NCBI GenBank assembly: GCA_001303445.1
Contig: LJTQ01000005.1
Span: 1 to 39,489, forward strand
Length of the DNA stretch: 39,489 nucleotides
Source of the DNA: Betaproteobacteria bacterium SG8_39
GTDB taxonomy: Bacteria > Pseudomonadota > Gammaproteobacteria > Burkholderiales > SG8-39
Direction: 5' to 3'
Part shown: positions 20,669 through 30,025 of the stretch, piece after piece
Layout of the letters: every line of letters starts with the position of its first letter
How positions within the stretch are numbered: position 1 is the stretch's first letter
Translations under genes and position numbers: made by a program
The notes under the pieces: model-generated
The model's database searches: none
What the model was told of the DNA's origin: nothing
What the model saw: only the letters and a program-made list of their open reading frames with translations

Positions 20669-22102
20669 TTAGCCCTTGGCGGGGCGCGCCCCGCCAAGCA
20701 GCACCGCGACCTGCTTCGAGCGTCGCCCGGGCACTACGTCCGCCTGAGGCCGCGGCTCGCTGGCGTGGCCCGCACCCGGCTCGTACGGCTTGGAGAAAAT
20801 CGGGTCGGCCGCCTCGGCGGTTCGCGTCGCACTCGGCCGTCGGGCAGTGCTCCGCCCGCGCCCTTCTCCGCGGCCGCGCGCCTCGCCCCGCCCGGAGCGG
20901 CCCATGACGGCCGCCATCGCCCCCGCATTCGGCTCGAAGCCAGGGACGAGCACTCGTTCGATTGAACGCCCAATCAGCTTTTCGATCGCGGCGAGCGAAT
21001 CGCGGTCTTCCGGCGCCACCAGCGATATGGCCTCGCCCGCCATCCCGGCGCGCCCGGTCCTGCCGATGCGATGCACATAGTCCTCGGGCGAATGCGGGAT
21101 GTCGAAATTGATCACCTGCGGCAGACCTTCAATATCCAGGCCGCGGGAAGCGACGTCGGTGGCCACCAGTACCGCCGTGCGTCCCGCCTTGAATCCCTCG
21201 AGGGCCTCGAGCCGCTCCGCCTGGGACTTGTCGCCATGAATGGCATCCGCGTGGATGTGCTCGCGGCGCAGCTGGTGCGCCAGCCGATTGGCGCCGATGC
21301 GCGTTCCGCTGAAAACCAGCACCTGCGTCAGGTTGCGTGTTCGAATCAGATGGCACAGGAGCTCGCGTTTTTTCTCGCGCGCCACCGGGTACACCACGTG
21401 CGTCACCAGCTCCGCCACCGCGTTGCGCGCGGCGATTTGAATTTCCGCCGGATCGGTCAGCAGGGAAGACGCGAGCTTGCGGATCTCCTGGGGAAACGTG
21501 GCAGAAAAAAGCAGGTTCTGCCGGCGACCCGGAAGCAGCGCAATGATGCGGCGGATATCCGGCAGGAAGCCCATGTCGAGCATGCGGTCCGCCTCGTCCA
21601 GGGTCAGCACGGAGACCTGGCCGAACGTCACCGTGCGATTCTGTACGTGGTCGAGCAACCGCCCCGGCGTCGCGACGAGAACCTCTACACCGCGGCGCAG
21701 CTGGGCGATCTGCGCGTTCATGTCGACACCGCCGTACACAACCGCCGTGCGCAGCGGCAGATGGCGCGCATACTCACGAAAGCTTGCTTCAACCTGGATG
21801 GCCAGCTCCCGCGTCGGGGCAAGCACCAGGGCACGCACGGGATGACGGGCCGGTGACGCGCTGGTACTTGCCAGCGGCGCGATCTTCTGCAGGATCGGCA
21901 ACGCAAAGGCCGCCGTCTTCCCCGTGCCGGTCTGCGCACCGGCCATGAGGTCACGGCCTTCAAGAACGAGGGGTATGGCCTCCGACTGAACGGGGGTCGG
22001 CGTCTGATAGCCGAGTTCGGTGACGGCGCGCAGGAGGGGCTCGATCAGACCGAGCTGTTCAAATCCGGATTCGATGACGTGCTGCTCCGTTGGTTTCCGC
22101 AA
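20669..22102 (-). CDS. DEAD-box RNA helicase, RhlE-like
   Basis: PVQSEAIPLVLEGRDLMAGAQTGTGKTAAFALPILQ, VLTLDEADRMLDMGF, LFSATFP, YVHRIGRTGRAG. Start codon uncertain. Confidence 0.95.
   Translation of the reverse strand: MRKPTEQHVIESGFEQLGLIEPLLRAVTELGYQTPTPVQSEAIPLVLEGRDLMAGAQTGTGKTAAFALPILQKIAPLASTSASPARHPVRALVLAPTRELAIQVEASFREYARHLPLRTAVVYGGVDMNAQIAQLRRGVEVLVATPGRLLDHVQNRTVTFGQVSVLTLDEADRMLDMGFLPDIRRIIALLPGRRQNLLFSATFPQEIRKLASSLLTDPAEIQIAARNAVAELVTHVVYPVAREKKRELLCHLIRTRNLTQVLVFSGTRIGANRLAHQLRREHIHADAIHGDKSQAERLEALEGFKAGRTAVLVATDVASRGLDIEGLPQVINFDIPHSPEDYVHRIGRTGRAGMAGEAISLVAPEDRDSLAAIEKLIGRSIERVLVPGFEPNAGAMAAVMGRSGRGEARGRGEGRGRSTARRPSATRTAEAADPIFSKPYEPGAGHASEPRPQADVVPGRRSKQVAVLLGGARPAKG
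20675..20698. repeat. 24-bp perfect palindrome in the 3' end of the RhlE-like CDS
   Basis: CTTGGCGGGGCGCGCCCCGCCAAG equals its own reverse complement and encodes LGGARPAK just before the stop. Confidence 0.8.
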
Positions 22103-22151
22103 TGCGAAAACCCGAAATTATACGCGCCCTTGCACACCCCGCCCAGGCCGC

Positions 22152-22679
22152 TCAGTTGATCGTCCGCTGGGCCCGCTCCGTCGTCGCGCGGCTCTCTGTC
22201 CCCGGCAGCCGCAGCTCGACATCCCAGTCGCTCTTCTGGGCCGCCGCCTGGAGCAAACGGCACAACGAGTGCAGCAGGACGGCGTCCAGGTTCAGCGTCA
22301 CGCCCTGCCCGTCGGAGGGATGCAGCGCCACGACCGGCTGCCCTTTGCGGTCATGGGCCGTCTGGATACGCGACAGCAGCAGCGGAGACTCGCCAAGCGG
22401 CGTCTTGGGCGTATTGTTTTCGTAGGGTCGCGAGAAATCCGCGCGCGACACGGCCTGCTCATGCTCGATGCCGAGCAGCGCCTTGCGCGCCTCCGGATTC
22501 GCCTGGGTGCGGATCCGGGGGCTCGCGTCTTCCGCCAGCTTGACCAGCAACGGCCACAGCAGCTTGACGTAGCGTCGCGTAAGCCAAAGGCGAAGTTCCG
22601 CGCCGTCGCTGGTGCCAATGCGCATCAGCAAGCGGTCTTGCTCCGCGTCGTAATCGATGTTGATCTGCCGCAGCCGCAC
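22152..22679 (-). CDS. Conserved hypothetical protein
   Basis: 175-aa ORF with GTG start: VRLRQINIDYDAEQDRLLMRIGTSDGAELRLWLTRRYVKLLWPLLVKL; no confident family call. Confidence 0.75.
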   Translation of the reverse strand: MRLRQINIDYDAEQDRLLMRIGTSDGAELRLWLTRRYVKLLWPLLVKLAEDASPRIRTQANPEARKALLGIEHEQAVSRADFSRPYENNTPKTPLGESPLLLSRIQTAHDRKGQPVVALHPSDGQGVTLNLDAVLLHSLCRLLQAAAQKSDWDVELRLPGTESRATTERAQRTIN

Positions 22680-22756
22680 GCCGGTATTCTCCCGGCTGCG
22701 CAGCCCCGGCGCAATGGCTCCGGGGAAGCGGTCAGCCCGCGCCTACGGCCGGCGGC

Positions 22757-23251
22757 TCAGCCCGATGCCGCGCGGATCCGGTTCAGCAGCGCGGTCGTCG
22801 ACTGTTCGTGCTCGAACGGGATCGACATCACCTCGCCCCCGCGCGCCAGCACACCAGCGGCTCCGACGATGCGATCGGCAGGCCAGTCCCCGCCCTTGAC
22901 GAGCACGTCCGGCTGGCAGGCCTCGATCAGCGCGGCCGGCGTGTCCGTGTCGAACCAGGTCACGGCATCAACCGATTCCAGCGACGCGACGAGCGCCAGC
23001 CGGTCCTCGAGGCGATTGATCGGGCGATCTTCGCCCTTCGCGAGCCGGCGCACCGAACCGTCACTGTTCAAGGCGACGAGCAGCGCGGCGCCGCGCGCCC
23101 GCGCGCGGGCCAGATAGGTCACATGGCCGCGATGCAGCAGATCGAACACGCCATTGGTGAACACCAGCGGTCGCGGCAGCGTGACGAGCCAGTGCGCCAG
23201 ATCCTGCGGCGCCCGGATCTTGCGCTCAAACGCCGGCGCCGCCTGAGTCAC
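22757..23251 (-). CDS. rfaE2: D-glycero-beta-D-manno-heptose 1-phosphate adenylyltransferase
   Basis: FTNGVFDLLHRGHVTYLARARARG nucleotidyltransferase HxGH; LVALNSDGSVRRLAKGEDRPIN; stand-alone HldE C-terminal domain. Confidence 0.95.
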   Translation of the reverse strand: MTQAAPAFERKIRAPQDLAHWLVTLPRPLVFTNGVFDLLHRGHVTYLARARARGAALLVALNSDGSVRRLAKGEDRPINRLEDRLALVASLESVDAVTWFDTDTPAALIEACQPDVLVKGGDWPADRIVGAAGVLARGGEVMSIPFEHEQSTTALLNRIRAASG

Positions 23252-23270
23252 GACTGCAACCGACGCGGCG

Positions 23271-23897
23271 TCAGGCGCTTTTTTCGGGCGCCTTGCACGG
23301 CGCTTGGCCCGGCGTGCAGTACTCGAGGATCTTCACCACCTTGAGCACGCCGCCCGTAGTGCGCGCGATCTCGACCGCCTCCCGGGCCTCGGCCTCGGTC
23401 ACGATACCCATCAGGTAGACCACGCTGGCTTCGGTCACCACCTTGACGTGGTTCGGGTTGAAGTGACCGACGTCCAGAAATCGCGCTTTCACCTTGGAGG
23501 TGATGTAGGAGTCGTTGGTGCGTGCGCCGAACGACGACACGCCGGCAATCTGCGTCTCGTTCGCCACGCTGCGCACGCCCGCTGCGCCACGCGCGATCTT
23601 CTCGACCTCGGCGCGCGTACCGGCGTCCGGAACCTCGCCGGTGAGCAGTACGACGTAGTTGAACGACGTCACGTTGACGTGAACCTTGTCGCCGAAGCGC
23701 TCGTCGACGCGGTTGGACACCCGCAGCTCAATGCCTTCGTCGTCGACCTGCGCGCCCGTCGAGCGCCGGTCAGTCGCCGACATGACCGCGGCGCCCGCAC
23801 CGACCGCGATCACCGTTTCGGCACATCCCTGCAGGAACAGCAGAGCCGCGAAAATCGCGCCCAAGGTCGGCCAGGGACCGGTGCAGCGTGTACTCAT
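23271..23897 (-). CDS. BON domain lipoprotein, DolP/YraP-like
   Basis: Lipobox LFLQGC; two BON-type repeats (VHVNVTSFNYVVLLTGEVPDAGTRAEVEKIARGAAGVRSVANE; VKVVTEASVVYLMGIVTEAEAREAVEIARTTGGVLKVVKILEY). Confidence 0.93.
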   Translation of the reverse strand: MSTRCTGPWPTLGAIFAALLFLQGCAETVIAVGAGAAVMSATDRRSTGAQVDDEGIELRVSNRVDERFGDKVHVNVTSFNYVVLLTGEVPDAGTRAEVEKIARGAAGVRSVANETQIAGVSSFGARTNDSYITSKVKARFLDVGHFNPNHVKVVTEASVVYLMGIVTEAEAREAVEIARTTGGVLKVVKILEYCTPGQAPCKAPEKSA

Positions 23898-24535
23898 GAC
23901 TTGACTCCGAACATTTGGTAATCGATTGCGTCGCACAGGCAATGCAGCGCCAGCAAGTGCACTTCCTGGACGCGGGCAGTGCTGGTGTGCGGCACATTGA
24001 CATGGACATCGCCGTCCGCGATCCGTTCCCCGAGCTTGCCGCCGCGCCCGCCGGTCAGCGCCACCACCCGCGCGCCGATCGCCTGCGCCACGGCGACGGC
24101 CTCGAGAATGCTCGCCGAATTGCCGCTGGTCGAGATCGCCAGCAGGACGTCGCCCGCGCGCCCGATCGCGCGCAGCTGCTTGGCGAACACGTCCTCGTAG
24201 CGGAAGTCATTGGCAATCGACGTCAGCGCCGAACTGTCCGTGGTCAGCGCGACGGCCGCGAGCGGCGGACGATCGATCTCAAAGCGATTGACCAGCTCGG
24301 CGGCAAAGTGCTGCGCGTCCGCCGCAGAGCCCCCGTTGCCGCAGGCCAGGATCTTGCCGCCCGCACGCAAGGCATCAGCCATGAGGGACGCAGCCCGGGC
24401 GATCGGTGCCGCGAGAAGTTGCGCGCTCGACAGCTTGAGATTGGCACTTTCGCGAAAGTGCGCCCCGACGCGCACCGCCAGCTCGGCGGCGGAATCGGAC
24501 GGATCCGTCGGAGCCGTCTTCTGCGCTGATCCCAT
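23894..24535 (-). CDS. SIS domain protein, DiaA/GmhA-type
   Basis: ILACGNGGSAADAQHFAAELVNRFEIDRPPLAAVALTTDSSALTSIANDFRYEDVFAKQL; between dolP-like and yraN-like genes as in yraN-diaA-dolP clusters. Confidence 0.93.
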   Translation of the reverse strand: MGSAQKTAPTDPSDSAAELAVRVGAHFRESANLKLSSAQLLAAPIARAASLMADALRAGGKILACGNGGSAADAQHFAAELVNRFEIDRPPLAAVALTTDSSALTSIANDFRYEDVFAKQLRAIGRAGDVLLAISTSGNSASILEAVAVAQAIGARVVALTGGRGGKLGERIADGDVHVNVPHTSTARVQEVHLLALHCLCDAIDYQMFGVKS

Positions 24536-24615
24536 GCGGAAATTCTACACTGCCGCTCTGCGATGACTTCGACCGCGACGTGCTGCGCCCCGGCCAACAG
24601 GGCCGCCGGACGATC

Positions 24616-24643
24616 GCCGGCCGGCGACAGGTCGCCGGCCGGC
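24616..24643 (-). repeat. 13-bp perfect inverted repeat just after the yraN stop
   Basis: GCCGGCCGGCGAC-AG-GTCGCCGGCCGGC; no following T tract on the minus strand. Confidence 0.7.
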
Positions 24644-24649
24644 AACGCC

Positions 24650-25000
24650 CTAGCCATCGAAGGCATTGCGGATCCATTCGATGTCCTCGATCCGGGGCGG
24701 GCCCGTCGCATCGAGCAGCATGACGTCGAACCGGCAGGCGCGCTCGCCGCGACCGGCAAGGTAGTACTGCGCTGCCGCGATCAGGCGGGCACGCTTTGCG
24801 GCCGTAATGCTCTCGGCGGCGCCGCCGAAGCGCCCCACGCTGCGCAGACGGACCTCGGCAAACACGGTGACATCGGCGTCCTCGGCGACGATGTCGATTT
24901 CGCCAAGCCGGCACCGCCAGTTGCGGGCGACGATGCGCAGCCCTGCGCGACGCAGTCGTTCCGCGCACAGCGCTTCGGCTCGCGCCCCGCTTCGGTTCAT
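24650..25000 (-). CDS. yraN: YraN family (UPF0102) protein
   Basis: GARAEALCAERLRRAGLRIVARNWRCRLGEIDIVAEDADVTVFAEVRLRS matches the UPF0102 nuclease-like fold. Confidence 0.93.
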   Translation of the reverse strand: MNRSGARAEALCAERLRRAGLRIVARNWRCRLGEIDIVAEDADVTVFAEVRLRSVGRFGGAAESITAAKRARLIAAAQYYLAGRGERACRFDVMLLDATGPPRIEDIEWIRNAFDG

Positions 25001-25050
25001 GGCACCCTACCCTGCACACTGAGGGTCCTAACGAAGCTGCAGGCATCCCG

Positions 25051-25923
25051 TTGACCGCGCATCCCCCTACCGGCACCTTGTTCGTGGTTGCCACGCCAAT
25101 CGGCAACCTGGCCGATCTCAGCGCGCGGGCGCAGGAGACCCTGGCGGGGGTCGAAGTCGTCGCCTGCGAGGACACGCGAACCTCGCGCACCCTGCTTGCG
25201 CACCACGCCATCCGTGCGCGCACCGTCGCGCTGCATCAGCACAACGAACGCGCCGCGAGCGCCGCGCTGCTCGAGGCGCTGCGCGCCGGCAAGGACGTCG
25301 CGATCGTCACGGATGCCGGCACGCCCGGCCTGTCGGATCCCGGTGCGCTGCTGGTCGCCGCCGCGCATGCCGCGGGCGTACGCGTGGTTCCGGTTCCGGG
25401 CCCGAGCGCGGCCACTGCGGCGCTTTCCGCATCCGGCTTTGTCGCCGGACCGTGGCTGTTCGCGGGATTCCTTCCGTCTGCCGCGGCGGCACGGCGCAAA
25501 GCCCTCGAGGGCTTCGATCTGCGATGGCCGATCGTGTTTTTCGAGGCACCGCATCGGATCCGCCCGACGCTCGAGGCCCTGGAGGCGCGCTTCGGTAGCG
25601 ATCGCGAAGTGCTGATCGCGCGCGAACTGACGAAAAAGTTCGAGGAACTCGTCCGCTTGCCGCTCGGCGAAGCGCGCGCCTGGCTGGACGCCGATGCGCA
25701 CCGCGAGCGGGGCGAGTTCGTGCTCGTTCTGGGTCCGGGCGCACCCGCCGACGATGCGCGCGCAGCGGGCATACGGGTGCTCGACGTGCTGCTCGAGGCG
25801 CTGCCGACGCTGTCTGCGCCCGAAGCCGCCAAGCTGGCTGCTCGCATCACGGGTGCGCCTCGCAACGCGCTCTACGCACATGCGCTCGCGCACGTGGAGC
25901 GCCGACGCAGCGAGTGCGGATAG
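25051..25923 (+). CDS. rsmI: 16S rRNA (cytidine(1402)-2'-O)-methyltransferase
   Basis: [70 protein letters not shown] start. Confidence 0.96.
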   Translation: MTAHPPTGTLFVVATPIGNLADLSARAQETLAGVEVVACEDTRTSRTLLAHHAIRARTVALHQHNERAASAALLEALRAGKDVAIVTDAGTPGLSDPGALLVAAAHAAGVRVVPVPGPSAATAALSASGFVAGPWLFAGFLPSAAAARRKALEGFDLRWPIVFFEAPHRIRPTLEALEARFGSDREVLIARELTKKFEELVRLPLGEARAWLDADAHRERGEFVLVLGPGAPADDARAAGIRVLDVLLEALPTLSAPEAAKLAARITGAPRNALYAHALAHVERRRSECG

Positions 25924-25936
25924 AATCCGGCGTCAC

Positions 25937-26968
25937 ATGGATGCGCTGACGATTCGCCGGCCTGACGACTGGCACCTGCATCTGCGCGACGGCGAAGCCA
26001 TGGCCGCCGTCCTGCCCGATAGCGCGCGCCGGTTCGCGCGCGCTATCGTCATGCCGAACCTGAAGCCCGCGGTGCGCACGACGCATCAGGCACTCGATTA
26101 CCGCGAGCGTATCCTCGCCGCGCTGCCCGACGGCCTGGCGTTCGAGCCGCTCATGACGCTGTACCTCACGGATGACACCCCGCCCGAGGAAATCGCGCGC
26201 GCGAAGCTCTCCGGTCGCATTGCCGCGGTGAAGCTCTACCCGGCGGGCGCCACCACGCATTCCGACGAGGGCGTCACGCGCATCTCACGCTGCTTTCACA
26301 CGCTCGAACGCATGCAGGAACTCGGCATGCCGCTGTTGATGCATGGCGAGGTCACCGATCCGGCAATCGACGTGTTCGACCGAGAACGCGCGTTCATTGA
26401 CGACGTGCTCGGGCCACTGGTGGAGCGCTTTCCCAACCTGAAGGTCGTGCTTGAGCACATCACGACACGCGATGCCGTGCAGTACGTCGAGGTCACGGGG
26501 GCGCAAATCGCCGCGACGATCACCGCGCACCATCTCCTCATGAACCGCAATGCGCTGTTTCTGGGCGGCATCCGACCTCACCACTATTGCCTTCCGGTGC
26601 TCAAGCGCGAGGAACATCGCGAGGCACTGGTCGAGGCCGCGACGTCCGGCAACCCCAAGTTCTTCCTCGGGACGGACAGCGCACCCCATGCGCGCGACAC
26701 CAAGGAGACCGGCTGCGGCTGCGCGGGCATCTACACGGCGCATGCGGCGCTCGAGCTGTACGCGATCGCATTCGAGGAAGCCGGCGCGCTCGACAAGCTC
26801 GAGGGCTTCGCGAGCCTCTACGGGCCGCAGTTCTACGGGCTGCCGGTCAACGAGGACAGCGTGACCCTGGTGCGCGAGCCCTGGGACGTACCCGAGCGGC
26901 TGGCCTTCGGCGCGGGCGAACTGGTGCCGCTGCGCGCCGGCGAGCGCCTGCCGTGGAAGCTCGCCTGA
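25937..26968 (+). CDS. pyrC: Dihydroorotase
   Basis: [27 protein letters not shown] (HxH), [14 protein letters not shown] with the metal-bridging Lys, [35 protein letters not shown]. Confidence 0.97.
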   Translation: MDALTIRRPDDWHLHLRDGEAMAAVLPDSARRFARAIVMPNLKPAVRTTHQALDYRERILAALPDGLAFEPLMTLYLTDDTPPEEIARAKLSGRIAAVKLYPAGATTHSDEGVTRISRCFHTLERMQELGMPLLMHGEVTDPAIDVFDRERAFIDDVLGPLVERFPNLKVVLEHITTRDAVQYVEVTGAQIAATITAHHLLMNRNALFLGGIRPHHYCLPVLKREEHREALVEAATSGNPKFFLGTDSAPHARDTKETGCGCAGIYTAHAALELYAIAFEEAGALDKLEGFASLYGPQFYGLPVNEDSVTLVREPWDVPERLAFGAGELVPLRAGERLPWKLA

Positions 26969-27795
26969 GCCTTGGCTGGGTGGAGGGCTGCGCGCGCTTC
27001 GCGCATCCGATCTTCGACCCCATGCGACCCGCGCTCGCGCGGCTCGCACGGGAAGCCGACTGGCCGGATCACGCGCGGCTCGATGCGCTCGCCGCAGACC
27101 TCGGGCGAATGCCGCGGACGCGAAGCGGGCGGCGCATCCGGTTCGTGCCGCCCGCGCCGCGGGGTGCTCAGGGCGAGAACTACGAGCTGCGGGTGAATGC
27201 GCGTGGCGAGGTCGCGACGCGCCCGCGGAACTGGCATGACCTGTTCAACGCCTTGGCTTGGTGCCTGTTCCCGCGCACCAAAGCGAGCTTGAATGCCATT
27301 CATGCGAGCGAGATCCCGCTGCACCGGGATCGGCGCGGGCCGGCGCGCGACCTGCTGACGATCTTCGACGAGGGCGGCGCGCTGGTGGCCAGCAGCGACC
27401 CCGAGCTGATCGCGCTGATCCGCGCCTGTCGCTGGCGGACGCTATTCTGGACCGAGCGCGAGCGCCTCCTGAATGGTCTGCGAATCGTGGTGTGCGGCCA
27501 CGCCGTGCTCGAGCAGGCGCTCATGCCCTGGCCTGGCATCACCTGCAAGGCCTTGCTCGTTCCGGTCGAGGAAACGCTGCTCCATGCCCCCGCCGAGGCG
27601 CTCACCGAGGTCCTCGACGCTGCGGCCGCCGCATGGTTCGACGCCTACGCGCGGTCCAGCTCGCCGCGCGACCTGGCCGCGCTGCCCGTTTTCGGCTTTC
27701 CGGGCTGGAGCGAAGGCAGCGCGCGGCCCGAGTTCTACGCCGACGCGCGCTACTTCAGACCACAGCCGCGGGCCCGCATGGCTCGGGACCGGTAG
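26953..27795 (+). CDS. DUF3025 domain-containing protein
   Basis: [97 protein letters not shown] start overlapping pyrC is provisional. Confidence 0.85.
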   Translation: MEARLSLGWVEGCARFAHPIFDPMRPALARLAREADWPDHARLDALAADLGRMPRTRSGRRIRFVPPAPRGAQGENYELRVNARGEVATRPRNWHDLFNALAWCLFPRTKASLNAIHASEIPLHRDRRGPARDLLTIFDEGGALVASSDPELIALIRACRWRTLFWTERERLLNGLRIVVCGHAVLEQALMPWPGITCKALLVPVEETLLHAPAEALTEVLDAAAAAWFDAYARSSSPRDLAALPVFGFPGWSEGSARPEFYADARYFRPQPRARMARDR

Positions 27796-27804
27796 AATTG
27801 TCAC

Positions 27805-28137
27805 GGGAGTCGGCCAGGCAGTCGCTGCCAGCCCCGCAAGGGTGCAGGCAGAGGAAAGTCCGGGCTCCACAGAGCGGGATGCAGGGTAACCCCCTGGCAC
27901 GGCGACGTGACGAACAGGGCCACAGAGACGAGTCGCATGGCGCAAGCCGTGCGGGTGAAACGGGCAACCTCCATCCGGAGCAACACCAAATAGGCAAGCG
28001 CTTGAGGTCGGCTCGGCCGAGCTTGCGGGTAGGTGGCTAGAGCCTCGGGGTAACCCGGGGTCGAGAGGAATGGCTGTCGTGGCCGCGGCCCTTCACGGGG
28101 CCGCGGTCAACAGAACCCGGCTTATCGGCCGGCTCCC
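27805..28137 (+). ncRNA. rnpB: RNase P RNA, bacterial class A
   Basis: GGGAGTCGGCCAGGCAGTCGC 5' end, GAGGAAAGTCCGGGCTCCACAGAGCGGGATGCAGGGTAAC, ACAGAGACGAG, GGGTGAAACGGGCAACCTCCATCCGGAGCAACACCAAATAGGCAAGC, and terminal ACAGAACCCGGCTTATCGGCCGGCTCCC pairing with the 5' end. Confidence 0.98.
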
Positions 28138-28246
28138 AATCGACGCAGCGCGACCGCCCAAATCGCCGCCGGGTGCTTGCACCACGGGCGCGATCCAACG
28201 ACAATCGCCGCGGAACAAAAAGATAACGGCGCCGCCGCCCCTGACA

Positions 28247-29194
28247 ATGGATATCCGGCTCAACCAGAACGACGTTACCAATCGGATCAACGTCGAGGAT
28301 GCGAGCCGGGTCAGGGCCGCCGTCCTGGAGATATTTCAGACGCGCTATCCGGGGGTCGACTTCGCGCCCCTTGCGCAGGCCTTCGACGACGTCAGCGCGC
28401 TGTTCGACGGCCGTTTTCCGGGCTACCTCGCCTGCGACACGCTGTACCACGACGTGCGCCACACGCTCGACATGGCGCTCGCGATGGCGCGCCTGATCGA
28501 CGGACACGATCGTTCCTGCGCCGTCCCAGAGCGGCTCGGTGCGCGGCGCGCGATGCTCGGCGTGATCATCGCGCTGCTGCACGACAGCGGCTACATCAAG
28601 CGGGTTTCGGAAAAAGACGTGCCCAACGGCGCCGTCTTCACCAAAGTGCATGTCAGCCGCAGCGCGGACTTTCTGCTGCGCTATCTGCCACAGCACGGCT
28701 TCGCGCCTGAGGCCGCGCTGGCGGCGCAGCTGGTGCATTTCACCGGATACGAGCTGGAGGTCGACGACATCAAGATCCAGGATGGCAAGGACCGCCTGAT
28801 CGGCTACATGGTCGGCACCGCAGACCTGCTCGGCCAGATGTCGGATCGCATGTACCTGGAAAAATGCCGCGATTTCCTCTACGAAGAGTTCGTCTGGGGA
28901 CACATCGCTCGCGAAACCCTGCCCGACGGCAAGGAAATCGTGCGCTACGCGTCCCCCGAGGATCTGATCACCAAGACACCCGGGTTTTACGAGTACGTTG
29001 CGCGCCAGCGCATCCAAAAGAAGCTCGGTGCGGCCGACCGCTACGCGGCGGCGCATTTCGACGGCCCGAGCCTGTATCAGTCCGAGATCGATCGCAACAT
29101 GGATTTTCTGCGCGAGACGATCGAGACGGCCGACTTCGAGCGGCTGCGGCGCGGCTGCTACTCGCTGTCACAGGCCGACCAGCGCGCGGCCTGA
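28247..29194 (+). CDS. HD domain-containing protein (putative metal-dependent phosphohydrolase)
   Basis: CDTLYHDVRHTLDMALAMARLIDGHDR...LGVIIALLHDSGYIKRV has H..HD spacing; ATG at 28247 chosen because upstream sequence belongs to rnpB and its downstream spacer. Confidence 0.85.
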   Translation: MDIRLNQNDVTNRINVEDASRVRAAVLEIFQTRYPGVDFAPLAQAFDDVSALFDGRFPGYLACDTLYHDVRHTLDMALAMARLIDGHDRSCAVPERLGARRAMLGVIIALLHDSGYIKRVSEKDVPNGAVFTKVHVSRSADFLLRYLPQHGFAPEAALAAQLVHFTGYELEVDDIKIQDGKDRLIGYMVGTADLLGQMSDRMYLEKCRDFLYEEFVWGHIARETLPDGKEIVRYASPEDLITKTPGFYEYVARQRIQKKLGAADRYAAAHFDGPSLYQSEIDRNMDFLRETIETADFERLRRGCYSLSQADQRAA

Positions 29195-29321
29195 GGAATC
29201 CTCGCGCGGCGTCTGACGAGCCGCCGGCGTCTGCGCACTTTGTCACGTTAGCCTGAAATATCCGGCGTTTTGCGACCTACGTCGCTTGCAGCCCCGGGGA
29301 GGCCATGGCCGAATCGGTGCC

Positions 29322-29816
29322 ATGACAGTTTCTTTAAGAGTCGCCCCCGTCGCGCGGGCTGCCTGCGGCCCACGCAATCTGCGCCAGGATTCGGCGCCCG
29401 CACTGTTCCGCCTGCTGTCGGACAGCGCCTTGTCGCGCGCTGCGCTGGCGTCCTGTGGCGCCGCCGTCGCGATCGTGGATGCGCAGGACGCTCAATGGCC
29501 GATTGCCTACCTGAACCCTGCGTTCGAGCACATGTTCGGTTATCGCGACGGCGAGGTGAGAGGGCGGCCTTTGCTGTCCTTGTTCCTCGACCATGATGCA
29601 CACGTTCAGGATCGGCTGCTCGAGACGGTGGAGGCGCCGCATGAGCTGCGCGCCCTTCACCGCAGCGGCGAGCCGCTCGACGTCGAGGTCGTCACGGGCC
29701 CGGTGCACGACAGCGCCGGGCGCCTGACCCACTGGGTACTGACCTTCACCGATCGTACCGAACTCGCGCAGCTGCGCGAGGAGCTTGCCGCCCTGAGATC
29801 GCCGCGCGTCGCCTGA
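29322..29816 (+). CDS. Stand-alone PAS domain protein
   Basis: AAVAIVDAQDAQWPIAYLNPAFEHMFGYRDGEVRGRPLLSLF...LRALHRSGEPLDVEVVTGPVHDSAGRLTHWVLTFTDRTEL is a PAS core. Confidence 0.85.
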   Translation: MTVSLRVAPVARAACGPRNLRQDSAPALFRLLSDSALSRAALASCGAAVAIVDAQDAQWPIAYLNPAFEHMFGYRDGEVRGRPLLSLFLDHDAHVQDRLLETVEAPHELRALHRSGEPLDVEVVTGPVHDSAGRLTHWVLTFTDRTELAQLREELAALRSPRVA

Positions 29817-29833
29817 CGCGCTGTCCGCGCCGA

Positions 29834-29992
29834 TTATTCCTTCGCGCGCAGGGATTGCACGAGGTCGATCAGCATCAGCACGAAACCGATGCCCGCGACG
29901 GCCCACAGTGCGAATTCGTTCAGCTTGACCACGACCGGCCCGATGAACACGGCGAGCAGCACCGCCGCAACGATTCCACCCAGCACCTTCAT
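29834..29992 (-). CDS. Small (52-aa) two-helix membrane protein, not in the supplied ORF track
   Basis: Reverse-frame translation MKVLGGIVAAVLLAVFIGPVVVKLNEFALWAVAGIGFVLMLIDLVQSLRAKE*; preceded by GAAGGA Shine-Dalgarno-like sequence; two hydrophobic segments and a basic C-terminus. Confidence 0.7.
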   Translation of the reverse strand: MKVLGGIVAAVLLAVFIGPVVVKLNEFALWAVAGIGFVLMLIDLVQSLRAKE

Positions 29993-30025
29993 TCCTTCGT
30001 CTCCCCGTTCTGCTTCGGTTTCACG

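Noticed and set aside
27442-28040. Several ORFs across 27753-28040 on both strands
   Set aside because: This is the rnpB RNA locus; conserved RNA motifs explain the sequence better than any protein.
28037-29056. 339-aa - strand ORF covering rnpB 3' end and the HD gene
   Set aside because: Overlaps RNase P RNA and the well-supported HD protein frame on the other strand.
29322-29816. LOV photoreceptor call for the PAS protein
   Set aside because: The flavin-reactive Cys motif (NCRFLQ) is missing; only a generic PAS assignment is supported.
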